The notes beneath the pieces were generated by a model, which saw only the letters and a list, made by a program, of their open reading frames with translations, was not told the origin of the DNA and did no database searches. The translations under genes and the position numbers were made by a program. Source: Paenibacillus vietnamensis (lineage in GTDB: Bacteria; Bacillota; Bacilli; Paenibacillales; Paenibacillaceae). From it: a stretch of DNA of 64,000 bases. The stretch covers positions 124,001-188,000 of the forward strand of contig NZ_JAHMHW010000009.1 in assembly GCF_020169515.1 (NCBI RefSeq), read 5' to 3'. This document shows, one piece after another, positions 8,816-17,814 of the stretch. How positions within the stretch are numbered: the first letter of the stretch is position 1; each line of letters starts with the position of its first letter.

Positions 8816-10075
8816 GTGACAAAAGTAAAGCGCTTTATTTCCATTGCATCCAGCGCGGTTTTACTGGTGACCATGCTTTCCGCATGCGGCAGCGGCAATA
8901 CCGATAACGGGACAGAATCCACGGACGGCGAAGCTTCCGCTAAGCTGCCCAAAATTTCGTTATTCCAATCCAAAGTTGAAATCGCGGATCAGCTGGAAAC
9001 GATGACCGAAAAGTATAAAGAAGAAACGGGAAATGAAATCGACGTCTGGGGCTCCGCAGGCGACAACTATTTGACACAGCTGCAAGCGAAGCTGAATGCC
9101 GGCGAAGGCCCGACGATTTTCGGCGTGCAAACAGGCGCGGAGACAGAGAAGTTCAAATCGTACTACTACGATATGAGCAATGAGTCTTACGCAAAGAACA
9201 TCGCACCGAATATGGAAGTGAAGATCGACGGCAAATTGGTCGGCGTACCAACCGGCGTTGAAGGCTTTGGCCTCGTTTATAACAAAAAGCTGGTCGACCC
9301 TGCCAAAATAACGGATCTTGCATCCTTCAGAACCTTCCTGCAGGACATGAAAGCCAAGGACATTAACGGCTTCAGCCTTTCTCAGGAAGCTTACTTCCTG
9401 ATCGGTCATATCATCAACACGCCATTCGCGCTGCAGCAGGATCCGGTTCAATTCGTTGAACAATTGAACAAAGGCGAGGTAAAAATGGCGGACACCAAAG
9501 AATTCAAGGAATTCGCCGAGTACATGGAAGCGATCCGCGAGCTTGCCTCGAACCCGCTTGAGACCACCTACGATTCGCAGATGGGCGACTTCGCGACAGG
9601 CAAAACGGCGATCGTCCACCAAGGCAACTGGAGCTACGGCATGCTGGCCGACTACGACGATATCGAAGTTGGCATGATGCCCTTCCCGCTTTCTGGAAAT
9701 CAGAAACTTGCTGTAGATATCCCTGCGATCTGGGTCATCAACAATAAAGCGAATGCCGAAGAGATCAAAGCGGCCAACGCGTTCTTTGAATGGCTGTATA
9801 ACAGCGAATCCGGCAAAAACATCATTGTTAATGAGTTTAAATTCATTCCTGCTATGACGAATATCGAGACAAGCAGCCTGGACCCTCTGTCCCAAGCGGT
9901 ATCCGAAGCTACGAACAGCGGCAACACCATCCCATGGGCGCTGACGTACTTCCCTCAAGGCATTATCGTCAACGATTTGGCGCCTGTCACCCAACAGTTT
10001 TTCTTAACTCCTTCCATGACCGGGGAGCAATATCTGCAGAAGCTTGACGAGGTTTGGGCGAAAGCTCCGAAGTGA
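8816..10075 (+). CDS. Sugar ABC transporter substrate-binding lipoprotein (family 1)
   Basis: Receptor subunit of the alpha-glucoside importer. The signal peptide (KRFISIASSAVLLVTMLSAC) ends in a lipobox, so Cys becomes the lipid-modified first residue. A mature type-1 binding fold of about 395 residues follows, with family features such as TGVEGFGLVYNKKLV and FATGKTAIVHQGNWSYGM. The GTG start follows AAAGGGGG by nine bases. It is the first gene after the LacI-controlled promoter, and a hairpin follows it before the permease genes. Downstream alpha-glucosidase genes suggest malto- or isomaltooligosaccharide ligands. Confidence 0.93.
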   Translation: MTKVKRFISIASSAVLLVTMLSACGSGNTDNGTESTDGEASAKLPKISLFQSKVEIADQLETMTEKYKEETGNEIDVWGSAGDNYLTQLQAKLNAGEGPTIFGVQTGAETEKFKSYYYDMSNESYAKNIAPNMEVKIDGKLVGVPTGVEGFGLVYNKKLVDPAKITDLASFRTFLQDMKAKDINGFSLSQEAYFLIGHIINTPFALQQDPVQFVEQLNKGEVKMADTKEFKEFAEYMEAIRELASNPLETTYDSQMGDFATGKTAIVHQGNWSYGMLADYDDIEVGMMPFPLSGNQKLAVDIPAIWVINNKANAEEIKAANAFFEWLYNSESGKNIIVNEFKFIPAMTNIETSSLDPLSQAVSEATNSGNTIPWALTYFPQGIIVNDLAPVTQQFFLTPSMTGEQYLQKLDEVWAKAPK

Positions 10076-10100
10076 GCCTTGCGGCCCCATAACCAAACGC

Positions 10101-10135
10101 GGAAAACTAACCTGGACCGTCCGGGTTAGTTTTCC
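10101..10135 (+). terminator. Intercistronic hairpin after the binding-protein gene
   Basis: GGAAAACTAACC pairs with GGTTAGTTTTCC around a short CG-rich centre, followed by CTCCTTTTG. It lies between the binding-protein and first permease genes. Such partial terminators or mRNA-protecting hairpins commonly make the binding protein more abundant than the permeases; that role is inferred here. Confidence 0.7.
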
Positions 10136-10188
10136 CTCCTTTTGAACTTCCGTTTGAACCGAAATTACTCCGAAATGAGTGAATATAC

Positions 10189-11064
10189 ATGAAAGCGATC
10201 AAAAATAGAGGCTGGTACGCTCTATTTACGCTGCCGCTTCTGCTTATCTTTTCCACTGTCGTCCTCATCCCCTTTGCGATCGGCATCTGGTATTCCTTTA
10301 TTAGCTGGGACGGCATCCCTGCCAACCCGAAAGTATTTGTAGGCTTCGATAACTACGTTCAGATTTTCCAGGACGACCGCTTCTTGAAGTCGGCTTGGCT
10401 GACAATTAAATTTACTTTTTTTGCTCTCATTATCGTTAATGTGTTGGGGCTTGCTTTGTCGCTGCTCGTGACGTCCAAGCTTCGCACCAGCAATTTAGCC
10501 AGGACGCTGTTTTTTATGCCGAACCTGATCGGCGGCTTGATTTTGGGTTATATTTGGAAATTTATTTTTACGGATGTGTTCAAATATGTCGGACAAAATG
10601 CCGGCATAGACAATGTTTTTTTCAACTGGCTGCTTAATCCCGAATACGCCTTGTATGCGATCGTCGTCGTTTTCGCCTGGCAAATGGCCGGTTATACGAT
10701 GATTATTTATATCGCGGGCATTCAAGGCATTCCCGACGACTTAATGGAGGCGGCGAAGGTCGACGGCGCGAACGCATGGCACAAATTGACCAAAATTGTG
10801 TTCCCGCTGCTTATGCCCTCCTTTACCATTTGCTTATTCTTGACGCTATCCGGCGCATTCAAAATATTCGATGTGAACCTGTCGCTCACCGGCGGCGGAC
10901 CGATCAACTCCACCGAAATGTTCGCGATGAACATTTTCAATGAAATCTTCGGCTACAGCCGTTACGGCATCGGACAAGCGAAAGCGATTATTTTCTTTGT
11001 TCTCGTCGCCGCCGTAACCTTGGTCCAAGTGTATATCACGAAGAAAAAAGAGGTGCAAATGTAA
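10189..11064 (+). CDS. Sugar ABC transporter permease, MalF type
   Basis: Membrane subunit of the alpha-glucoside importer, 291 residues with about six transmembrane segments. The first segment (WYALFTLPLLLIFSTVVLIP) starts near residue 9. The EAA loop reads PDDLMEAAKVDGANAWHKLT and is followed by VFPLLMPSF. An in-frame TGA lies just upstream, so translation cannot begin earlier than the ATG at 10189, whose ribosome binding site is weak. The downstream permease ATG overlaps this stop codon (TAATG), so the two permeases should be made in equal amounts. Confidence 0.92.
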   Translation: MKAIKNRGWYALFTLPLLLIFSTVVLIPFAIGIWYSFISWDGIPANPKVFVGFDNYVQIFQDDRFLKSAWLTIKFTFFALIIVNVLGLALSLLVTSKLRTSNLARTLFFMPNLIGGLILGYIWKFIFTDVFKYVGQNAGIDNVFFNWLLNPEYALYAIVVVFAWQMAGYTMIIYIAGIQGIPDDLMEAAKVDGANAWHKLTKIVFPLLMPSFTICLFLTLSGAFKIFDVNLSLTGGGPINSTEMFAMNIFNEIFGYSRYGIGQAKAIIFFVLVAAVTLVQVYITKKKEVQM

Positions 11065-11900
11065 TGAAAACAACAAGCAAATGGATTTTGGAAGCGTTGC
11101 TTGTCCTCTTTGCCCTTCTGTTTTTGTCGCCGATCTATATCATGCTCGTAAACTCCTTCAAAACCCGTTCGGAGCTTTACGAGAATGCCTTGGCGCTCCC
11201 GTCCTCCATCACCTTCGAGTATTACAGCGAAGCGATGGACAAGATGAATTTCCTGACGGCCTTCGGCAACTCGCTGTTTGTGACGCTGGTGTCTCTGGTT
11301 TTTATCGTCGTGCTGGCAGCTATGACGGCATGGATGCTGGTTCGCACGGACAACAAGCTCAGCCAAATCATCTTTATGGTTCTCGTATCGACGATGCTGA
11401 TCCCGTTTCAAACCTTGATGATGCCCCTTATGCAGGTTATGGGCTGGATCGGCGATACGCTTCGCATTCCGATGCTCAATACGCATGGCGGATTGATCTT
11501 TATGAACATCGGCTTCCATGCGAGCATGGCGGTATTTCTGTACCACGGCTTTATTAAATCCGTTCCCGTTGCGCTCGAAGAGGCCGCTACGCTGGACGGC
11601 TGCACGAAATTCGGCGTGTTCTGGCGCATTGTATTTCCTATGCTGAAGACGATTACGATCACCATTGCGATCCTGGATGTCATTATGATGTGGAACGACT
11701 ACTTGCTCCCGTCGCTGACTCTTTCGGATAAAAGCCTGCGTACCATCCCGCTTTCCACCTTCTATTTCTTCGGTGAATTTACGATTGTGTGGAATCTGGC
11801 GATGGCCGGCTTGACGCTGTCTATTATTCCTGTCGTTATCTTCTATTTCGTGGCGCAAAAGCACATCATCAAAGGGGTCGCCGAAGGCGCTGTGAAATAA
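11064..11900 (+). CDS. Sugar ABC transporter permease, MalG type
   Basis: Partner permease, 278 residues. It has an N-terminal anchor, the EAA loop PVALEEAATLDGCTKFGVFW followed by RIVFPML, and the C-terminus KHIIKGVAEGAVK, typical of MalG-type subunits. Its start codon overlaps the stop of the MalF-type gene by one base. No ATPase gene occurs in the operon, so a shared MsmX-like ATPase encoded elsewhere is expected. The debranching-enzyme-like gene follows 10-16 bases later, tying uptake to cytoplasmic breakdown. Confidence 0.93.
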   Translation: MKTTSKWILEALLVLFALLFLSPIYIMLVNSFKTRSELYENALALPSSITFEYYSEAMDKMNFLTAFGNSLFVTLVSLVFIVVLAAMTAWMLVRTDNKLSQIIFMVLVSTMLIPFQTLMMPLMQVMGWIGDTLRIPMLNTHGGLIFMNIGFHASMAVFLYHGFIKSVPVALEEAATLDGCTKFGVFWRIVFPMLKTITITIAILDVIMMWNDYLLPSLTLSDKSLRTIPLSTFYFFGEFTIVWNLAMAGLTLSIIPVVIFYFVAQKHIIKGVAEGAVK

Positions 11901-11916
11901 GCAGGAGGAAATGAAC

Positions 11917-13998
11917 ATGATAAATTGCGTGATCAAAGAAGGAGATCTGTTCTGTCTTACGGGTCCCGGCGGGGATATGAGCGGAGACTCGGACAGCGGG
12001 TACGGCCTCTATGCCCAAGATACCCGTTTCCTGAACGAGCTGGAATTAGAAGTGAACGGCGAGCGGCCTCAGCTGCTATCCGCTAATCAGGACCGGAGCT
12101 GGTTCACCAAGCTTCGTCTCATGAACCAGACGAAGGACGAAGGCGCGATGGAAATTGTCCGGGAACGGTATATTTATGCGGGCTCGCTGCACGAGCGGAT
12201 CACGGTAACGAATTATTACCCTGACGCAAGACCGGCCGAGATCGCGATGAAGTTCGGTGCAGACTTTCAGGACATGTTTCTTGTACGCAAATACCGGACA
12301 GGTGAAGTCGGATATATCCTCCTTGCGGACTACAGTCCGGAAGGTATTACTTTGCAATACTCGGGCAAAGACGACGTCCGGCGCTTCCTTCACATTCAGT
12401 GGGATTCAGAGCCTGTAGAGGTAAGCGAAAACGGCAAAGCCCGGTTCTCCCGTCTGCTGCAGCCGCGCGAGTCGGCTTCGGTCCATTTTATGATCACCCC
12501 GCAGTGGGAGCGCTTGAACAAAACCGGTATCCTCGCCTTCAAAGAAGGATTCGCGGCGCTGTCCGAAAGCTACCGTGCCTGGACGGAGGACACGATGACG
12601 ATCGAAACCGATCACGCTCCGTTTAATCGGGTGTACAACCGAAGCGTGCAGGATCTGAAAATGCTGCTGTCCGACTACGGGTTCGGCGAGATGCCTGCGG
12701 CAGGTTTGCCGTGGTTTGCCGCGCCCTTCGGCAGAGACAGCTTGATTACCTCCCTTTACATGCTGATGCTGCGGCCGGAGACGGCGAAGGCGACTCTGCG
12801 CACTTTGGCGGCTTGGCAAGGAACAAAGCACGACACCGAGCGGGATGAGCAGCCGGGCAAAATCATGCATGAAATGCGCTTCGGCGAGCTGGTCGCCACG
12901 GGACAATCCCCGTTCGGGCCCTACTTCGGCACCGTCGATGCCACGCCGCTGTTCCTCGTCGTCCTTGCCGAATACGTCAAGTGGACAGGCGATCTGGAGC
13001 TGGTGCGGGAGCTGACTCCTGCCGTCATGAAAGCTCTGGCGTGGATAGACGAAACCGCTGGCAAATACGGCGGCTTCCTCTCCTATCATCAGGAAGCCGA
13101 GCTCGGCTTCCCGAACCAAGGATGGAAAGATTCGCCGAACTGCCTCGTTCATCCGGACGGGCGCCTCGCCTCCTCTCCTATCGCGTTGAGCGAGGTGCAA
13201 GGTTATGTCTATTATGCCAAGCAGCAGCTCGCAGCTATATTCGATCGTTTAGGAGATTCGGAGCTCGGAACGAGACTTCGCCAAGAGACGGATCTGCTTC
13301 GCGAACGGTTCGAAGCCTCGTATTGGATGGATGACGATCAATATTATGCCGTTGCGCTTGAACGCGGCACCGTGGCGGTGCGCTCCGTCACCTCCAATCC
13401 CGGCCATCTGCTGTTCTGCGGGCTGCCGGACACCGGCCGCACCGCAAAGGTAGCGGAGCGGTTGAGCTCGGCGGACATGAACGGCGGCTTCGGCATCCGG
13501 ACGATGAGCGAGCAAGCGGCCGGTTATTATCCGATGAGCTATCACAACGGAAGCGTATGGCCGCATGACAATGGATTTATTTTGCTTGGCTTAAGCCGGC
13601 TCGGCTGCCGGGAGGAAGCGGTGCAGCTGATGGATAGCTTGCTGGAAGCCTCTCTTTCATTTGGTGACGCAAGGTTTCCCGAACTGTTCTGCGGCTATGC
13701 GAGCGAAGGCGAAGGCGTCGTCCCTTATCCGACGACCTGCTCGCCGCAGGCCTGGTCGGCGGCCGTATCGGTCGTGCTCGCGCAATCGGCTTTGGGGCTT
13801 TTCCCGGACTCTCTATCGGGAACGATTCGGCTTCATCCGGCTTTGCCAAGCGGAATGAACACAATGAAGATCGAACGAATCCGGATTGGCGAAGGCCATT
13901 TAAGCGTTGAAATACAAAAGACGAATCATGACCTGCATGTGAAGGTGCTCCGCAATACGACGGGCTATGCGGTTGAAGTGGGAAAGGGAAGTGACTAA
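11917..13998 (+). CDS. Glycogen-debranching-enzyme-like glycosidase (amylo-alpha-1,6-glucosidase family, COG3408)
   Basis: The protein begins with a debranching-enzyme N-terminal beta domain (GYGLYAQDTRFLNELELEVN, about residues 30-50) followed by an (alpha/alpha)6 barrel with the family motif GLPWFAAPFGRDSLITSLYM (about residue 270). Late motifs include TSNPGHLLFCGL and YHNGSVWPHDNGFILLGLSR. AGGAGG fits the ATG at 11917 (eight bases) better than an ATG at 11911 (two bases). It lies between the permeases and the oligo-1,6-glucosidase, so it probably acts on branched or alpha-1,6-linked glucosides in the cytoplasm. Family members are poorly characterised and the exact substrate is not shown by sequence. 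Confidence 0.85.
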   Translation: MINCVIKEGDLFCLTGPGGDMSGDSDSGYGLYAQDTRFLNELELEVNGERPQLLSANQDRSWFTKLRLMNQTKDEGAMEIVRERYIYAGSLHERITVTNYYPDARPAEIAMKFGADFQDMFLVRKYRTGEVGYILLADYSPEGITLQYSGKDDVRRFLHIQWDSEPVEVSENGKARFSRLLQPRESASVHFMITPQWERLNKTGILAFKEGFAALSESYRAWTEDTMTIETDHAPFNRVYNRSVQDLKMLLSDYGFGEMPAAGLPWFAAPFGRDSLITSLYMLMLRPETAKATLRTLAAWQGTKHDTERDEQPGKIMHEMRFGELVATGQSPFGPYFGTVDATPLFLVVLAEYVKWTGDLELVRELTPAVMKALAWIDETAGKYGGFLSYHQEAELGFPNQGWKDSPNCLVHPDGRLASSPIALSEVQGYVYYAKQQLAAIFDRLGDSELGTRLRQETDLLRERFEASYWMDDDQYYAVALERGTVAVRSVTSNPGHLLFCGLPDTGRTAKVAERLSSADMNGGFGIRTMSEQAAGYYPMSYHNGSVWPHDNGFILLGLSRLGCREEAVQLMDSLLEASLSFGDARFPELFCGYASEGEGVVPYPTTCSPQAWSAAVSVVLAQSALGLFPDSLSGTIRLHPALPSGMNTMKIERIRIGEGHLSVEIQKTNHDLHVKVLRNTTGYAVEVGKGSD

Positions 13999-15612
13999 AT
14001 GAACAAAACATGGTGGAAAGAAGCGGTTGTCTATCAAGTGTATTGGCGCAGCTTTTATGACAGCAATGGTGATGGCTATGGGGATCTTGAGGGGGTATTC
14101 AGCAAGCTGGATTATATTCAAAGCCTGGGCGTGGACGTCATCTGGCTTAATCCGTGCTACGATTCGCCCGACGTCGACAACGGCTACGACATTGCGGATT
14201 ACCGTTCGGTCATGCCGAAGGCAGGCACAATGGCCACGTTCGAGAAGCTGCTGGCTGCCGTCCATGACCGCGGAATGAAGCTTATTATGGATTTGGTCGT
14301 GAACCACACCTCCAATCAGCATGCCTGGTTCCAGGAATCGCGCTCCAGCATCGATCATCCGAAGCGCGATTATTACATTTGGCGCAAGCAGCCGAACAAT
14401 TGGCGTTCCTACTTCGCCCCCTCCACTTGGACCTATGATGAAACAACGGGCGAATATTACTTCCATTCCTTCGCGGCCGAGCAGCCGGATTTGAACTGGG
14501 AGAACGAGAAGGTTCGGGAGGAAGTTTATGCTTTGATGCGTTTTTGGCTGGACAAAGGGATCGACGGCTTCCGGATGGATGTCATCAATCTGCTTGCCAA
14601 AATCCCGGGTTTCCCGGACGCCGAGCGGCCTGAGGATATTTCGTATTTGGGCAACAATCCCGGCATTCACGAGTATTTGCAGGAAATGTACGACAAAGTG
14701 CTAAAGCATTACGATGTGTTTACGGTCGGCGAGATTCCGTTCGTGACTCCCGAAGACGGCGTGCTCTACGTCGGCGAGGACCGCGGCGAATTAAATACGC
14801 TGTTCCACTTTGAAGTATGCGACTATATGGCCCATTGGGATCTGCCCCGCTTCAAGCAAATTCAGGATCGCTGGCACAAGGGCTTGTGGGGTAAAGGCTG
14901 GAACTCCCAGTTTTTGAACAACCATGACCATACACGGGTCGTATCGCGCTTCGGCAACGATACCGAATACCGGGAGCAGTCGGCAAAATGCTTCGCCACC
15001 CTCATCCACACCCTGCCGGGCATGCCTTATATTTATCAAGGCGAAGAAATCGGGATGACGGGCATCCGCTTCGATTCTATCGATGAATACAACGATATTG
15101 CGATGAAAAACAAATATAAAGAAGAAGTCGGCAAAGGCCGCGATCCGGAAGCGGTGCTGAAGGAGCTGCAGCATTTGTCGCGCGATAATTCCCGTACCCC
15201 TATGCAGTGGAATGCCGGACCGCAAGGCGGCTTCACGGAAGGACAGCCTTGGATCGCCGTCAATCCGAATTACAAGGACATTAATGTCGAGCAAGCTTTG
15301 GCTGACGAAAATTCCGTTTATCATTACTATAAGCAGCTTATCGCTTTACGAAAAAGCAGCGAAGTCATGGTATACGGAGAGTTCAAGACTTATCTGGATG
15401 AGCACGAGCAGATTTACGCTTATACAAGAACGCTCGGCGAGGAAGCCTGGCTGGTGCTGCTGAACATCTCGTCGCACCCGGCGACCTGCAGCGTCTCCGA
15501 CTTCGGCGTACAGAAGCTGGGCGACATCGTCATCGGCAATAACCCTGAACGAACCAATCAGAAAACGGCGATCGATTTGCTGCCTTACGAGGCCGTTGTA
15601 TTTCGGGTGTAA
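13999..15612 (+). CDS. malL: Oligo-1,6-glucosidase (alpha-glucosidase, GH13)
   Basis: Cytoplasmic alpha-glucosidase of 537 residues with the GH13 regions: DLVVNH (His103), GFRMDVINLL with nucleophile Asp194, VGEIPF with acid/base Glu245, and NNHDHTR with Asp310. The residue after the nucleophile is Val195. In GH13 alpha-glucosidases Val here is linked to alpha-1,6 activity, whereas Ala or Thr goes with alpha-1,4 maltases, so isomaltose-type sugars are the likely substrates. The usual NNHDQPR motif reads NNHDHTR here, a small departure. The gene starts immediately after the preceding stop codon, with GGGAAGTGA as ribosome binding site, and is the last of the LacI-controlled operon. Confidence 0.92.
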   Translation: MNKTWWKEAVVYQVYWRSFYDSNGDGYGDLEGVFSKLDYIQSLGVDVIWLNPCYDSPDVDNGYDIADYRSVMPKAGTMATFEKLLAAVHDRGMKLIMDLVVNHTSNQHAWFQESRSSIDHPKRDYYIWRKQPNNWRSYFAPSTWTYDETTGEYYFHSFAAEQPDLNWENEKVREEVYALMRFWLDKGIDGFRMDVINLLAKIPGFPDAERPEDISYLGNNPGIHEYLQEMYDKVLKHYDVFTVGEIPFVTPEDGVLYVGEDRGELNTLFHFEVCDYMAHWDLPRFKQIQDRWHKGLWGKGWNSQFLNNHDHTRVVSRFGNDTEYREQSAKCFATLIHTLPGMPYIYQGEEIGMTGIRFDSIDEYNDIAMKNKYKEEVGKGRDPEAVLKELQHLSRDNSRTPMQWNAGPQGGFTEGQPWIAVNPNYKDINVEQALADENSVYHYYKQLIALRKSSEVMVYGEFKTYLDEHEQIYAYTRTLGEEAWLVLLNISSHPATCSVSDFGVQKLGDIVIGNNPERTNQKTAIDLLPYEAVVFRV

Positions 15613-15628
15613 GAAACGCATATTTAAC

Positions 15629-15677
15629 AGCCCGCAAGCCGGACACTTCGGATGAAGTGACCGCTTGCGGGCTTTTT
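15629..15677 (+). terminator. Rho-independent terminator of the alpha-glucoside operon
   Basis: AGCCCGCAAGC pairs perfectly with GCTTGCGGGCT, followed by TTTTT, 17 bases after the malL stop codon. A second small hairpin (ACTTCGGATGAAGT) occupies the loop. Confidence 0.92.
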
Positions 15678-15691
15678 GATGTAAAATAAAC

Positions 15692-15720
15692 TTGACATCG
15701 TGATTGGTTTAAATTACATT
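15692..15720 (+). promoter_or_regulatory. Sigma-A promoter of the membrane protein/XRE/DUF4386 operon
   Basis: TTGACA (15692-15697) and TACATT (15715-15720) with a 17-base spacer, about 50 bases before the AGGAGG and ATG of the gene at 15769. Confidence 0.7.
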
Positions 15721-15768
15721 TTGTATATAGAATTTGACTAAGTTAATCATAAACAGGAGGTGCAAAGC

Positions 15769-16215
15769 ATGACCTATCAAGAAAAGAAAAGCATCGTGAC
15801 GTTAATCAGCGCCATAATTATTTTCGTATCTTATTGTGCGTACATGTACCTGCAGTATCCGGAGGATGGGCTGGAGCCGGCGGAGGCCTTTCGTTACTGG
15901 GGCTCCTTCGTCCTCACCTTGACTTTGGTTTCCATCATCGCGCATATTTTGATCAGCATTATGTTTAACATCGTCTTCAGGATGACGACCGGGGAGAAAG
16001 AACCGGCATTTGCCGATGAACTGGATAAACTCATTGACTTGAAAGCGAACCGGAATTCTTTTTTTGTCTTTATTCTCGGCTTTCTTCTTGCCATGGGCTC
16101 GCTGGCCGCCAATCAGCCGTCACAAGTGATGTTCGTGATCCTGATCGCCTCGGGATTCATTTCCGATGTCACCGGCTCAGTTACGAAACTTTATCATTAT
16201 CGGAGAGGAGTTTAA
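15769..16215 (+). CDS. Small integral membrane protein (DUF2178-like)
   Basis: A 148-residue protein with four hydrophobic segments (about residues 8-28, 40-65, 92-112 and 118-138) and a cytoplasmic loop DELDKLIDLKANRNS that resembles DUF2178 proteins. AGGAGG at 15755-15760 lies eight bases before the ATG at 15769; a GTG at 15760 is in frame but overlaps that site. The downstream XRE-type gene begins one base after its stop codon, with its ribosome binding site inside this gene. Pairing of such a membrane protein with a short XRE regulator is common in Firmicutes. The function is unknown. Confidence 0.8.
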   Translation: MTYQEKKSIVTLISAIIIFVSYCAYMYLQYPEDGLEPAEAFRYWGSFVLTLTLVSIIAHILISIMFNIVFRMTTGEKEPAFADELDKLIDLKANRNSFFVFILGFLLAMGSLAANQPSQVMFVILIASGFISDVTGSVTKLYHYRRGV

Positions 16216-16216
16216 G

Positions 16217-16438
16217 ATGGGAAAAAATCTTGTCGGCAATCACATCCGGAAACTACGGTTCAATCATAATGAAATGACCCAGCAGCAGTTGGCTGACAAG
16301 GCGGGCGTCACAAGGCAAACGATCGTGGCTCTGGAAAAGGGCAACTACTCTCCGTCTCTGGAGCTGGCTTTTCGAATTGCGCATGCCTTTAATTTGCCTT
16401 TGGAAGAAGTATTCTTTTATGAGGGAGGTCAAACATGA
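16217..16438 (+). CDS. Short XRE-family HTH regulator (YozG-like)
   Basis: A 73-residue protein that is essentially one DNA-binding domain: NHIRKLRFNHNEMTQQQLAD, AGVTRQTIVALEKGNYSPSL, ELAFRIAHAFNLPLEEVFFY. It lacks a ligand domain. I chose the ATG at 16217 because GGAGAGGAG precedes it; a longer frame begins at 16166 but lies inside the membrane-protein gene. Its stop overlaps the start of the DUF4386 gene by four bases (ATGA), so the three genes form one operon, which it may regulate. Confidence 0.9.
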   Translation: MGKNLVGNHIRKLRFNHNEMTQQQLADKAGVTRQTIVALEKGNYSPSLELAFRIAHAFNLPLEEVFFYEGGQT

Positions 16439-17139
16439 ATTCGGCCAAAAAAGCATCAAAAGCGGTGGGAATTCTCTTTATCCTTGCAGCGGTTTCGTCA
16501 GTAGCGGGGCTTCTATTATATGACCCCATCCTGAACGGTCCCGATTATCTGACGAACGGCGCCGAACACGCCAACCGGGTGATCCTGGGAGCGCTGATGG
16601 AGTTAATTCTTGTCGCTTCAGCGGTCGGTACTTCCATTACGATGTTTCCTTACTTGAGAAGGTACAATGAAAGCATAGCCCTCGGTCATGTTTGCTTCAG
16701 GTTTCTTGAAGCCGTCATCATAACCGTTGGCGTAGTCAGCGTGCTAACGCTTCTGACCTTAAGCCAATCGTTTGCAGCGGCGGGAGCGCCGGAAACAGCC
16801 TCTTATCAAGCGTCCGGCACATTGTTAAAAGCCGTACATGACTGGACTTTTATGCTTGGTCCCAATTTCATGCTGGGGATCAATACGATGATGTACAGTT
16901 ATATTTTTTATAAAACCAGGCTCGTTCCACGCTTTATATCCATCTTGGGGATGACCGGGGCAGCTCTCGTATTTAGCGCCGCCTTGTTCGAAATGTTCGG
17001 CGTATTTCCTCAGCTTTCCGTTTGGGGCGCGATTTTGTCACTGCCTGTAGCAGCGAATGAAATGACCTTGGCCGTTTGGCTTATCGTGAAAGGCTTCAAT
17101 AAATCTGCCCTAGCCTCGCTTTTTGCAAAAAAGCAGTAG
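16435..17139 (+). CDS. DUF4386 family membrane protein
   Basis: A 234-residue integral membrane protein with about six hydrophobic segments. The start KKASKAVGILFILAAVSSVA and the middle VCFRFLEAVIITVGVVSVLT are typical of DUF4386. The family has no established biochemical function. It overlaps the XRE gene by four bases and is translationally coupled to it. Another DUF4386-like but truncated frame occurs at 23178-23288. Confidence 0.88.
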   Translation: MNSAKKASKAVGILFILAAVSSVAGLLLYDPILNGPDYLTNGAEHANRVILGALMELILVASAVGTSITMFPYLRRYNESIALGHVCFRFLEAVIITVGVVSVLTLLTLSQSFAAAGAPETASYQASGTLLKAVHDWTFMLGPNFMLGINTMMYSYIFYKTRLVPRFISILGMTGAALVFSAALFEMFGVFPQLSVWGAILSLPVAANEMTLAVWLIVKGFNKSALASLFAKKQ

Positions 17140-17156
17140 CTTCCGGGCTCAAACAT

Positions 17157-17492
17157 TCAATTTTTACTTTCTGCTTCAAATCCGTAATCTCGTTCAACCC
17201 TGCAAACTCTAGTTTTGTATCTGAGATACCATTCCGACATTCCTTTACGCTGTGCAATTAGATGTCTTTCGTTTTGTTTCCAGTTTTGTATAGCTTCAAG
17301 AGAATCCCAATAAGACACCGTGATGCCTACACCTTCTCGCGCACTTTCTACTCCCAAAAATCCAGGCTGAATAGATGCAAGCTCCACCATTTCATCTGCC
17401 GTTTCAGCATAACCATGGTCTCCTTCCGTTCGTTCAGAAGTGAAAATGACCGCATAATAAGGCGGCTGTGGCGTTTTAGCAATATCGCTCAT
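17157..17492 (-). CDS. Antibiotic biosynthesis monooxygenase-domain protein
   Basis: A 111-residue ABM-fold protein (dimeric alpha/beta barrel, COG2329 type). Typical features are YYAVIFTSERTEGDHGYAET, ELASIQPGFLGVESAREGVG and TVSYWDSLEAIQNWKQNERH, ending WYLRYKTRVCRVERDYGFEA. Relatives include heme-degrading and quinol-type monooxygenases, but many are uncharacterised. GGAGG precedes the ATG. It faces the DUF4386 gene with only 17 bases between the stop codons. Confidence 0.88.
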   Translation of the reverse strand: MSDIAKTPQPPYYAVIFTSERTEGDHGYAETADEMVELASIQPGFLGVESAREGVGITVSYWDSLEAIQNWKQNERHLIAQRKGMSEWYLRYKTRVCRVERDYGFEAESKN

Positions 17493-17754
17493 ATAAATCC
17501 TCCATCCGTAGACGAAATGTTTTTCGTAACAAAATTTTACAAGTAACTTTCGTTTAATCTTTTAGGGAATGTCTTATAATTTCCTGTGCAATTGCTTGAG
17601 GCGGATTTGTCAGCATCGTGTATGGGGCTGTTATTGGCTGGGCTCCTATTCTCTTCAAATATCGGTTCTATTTTAGCATAAAAATAATAGGTAATGCCGT
17701 TAACCACTTAATGTCTCATATTCCTTTCTGTAAATAATTTCGTGGCAACCGCAT
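17493..17754. other. Intergenic region with no supported gene
   Basis: An A+T-rich stretch between the ABM-protein start and the sspH terminator. It should include the ABM promoter. No reading frame with a ribosome binding site and no convincing repeat is visible. Confidence 0.4.
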
Positions 17755-17787
17755 TAAAAAGGGCTGCCCCTTCCGGGACAGCCCTAT
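17755..17787 (-). terminator. Rho-independent terminator of sspH
   Basis: On the minus strand AGGGCTGTCCC pairs with the GGGGCAGCCCT side of a short stem-loop and is followed by TTTTT. It lies about 28 bases after the sspH stop codon. Confidence 0.85.
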
Positions 17788-17814
17788 AGTTACGTCATCA
17801 AAACTGAATTCGAC

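Noticed and set aside
8960..9994. 344-codon minus-strand frame inside the sugar-binding lipoprotein gene
   Set aside because: Opposite strand of a clear lipoprotein gene; no motif, and Phe/Val/Arg bias expected from an antisense frame.
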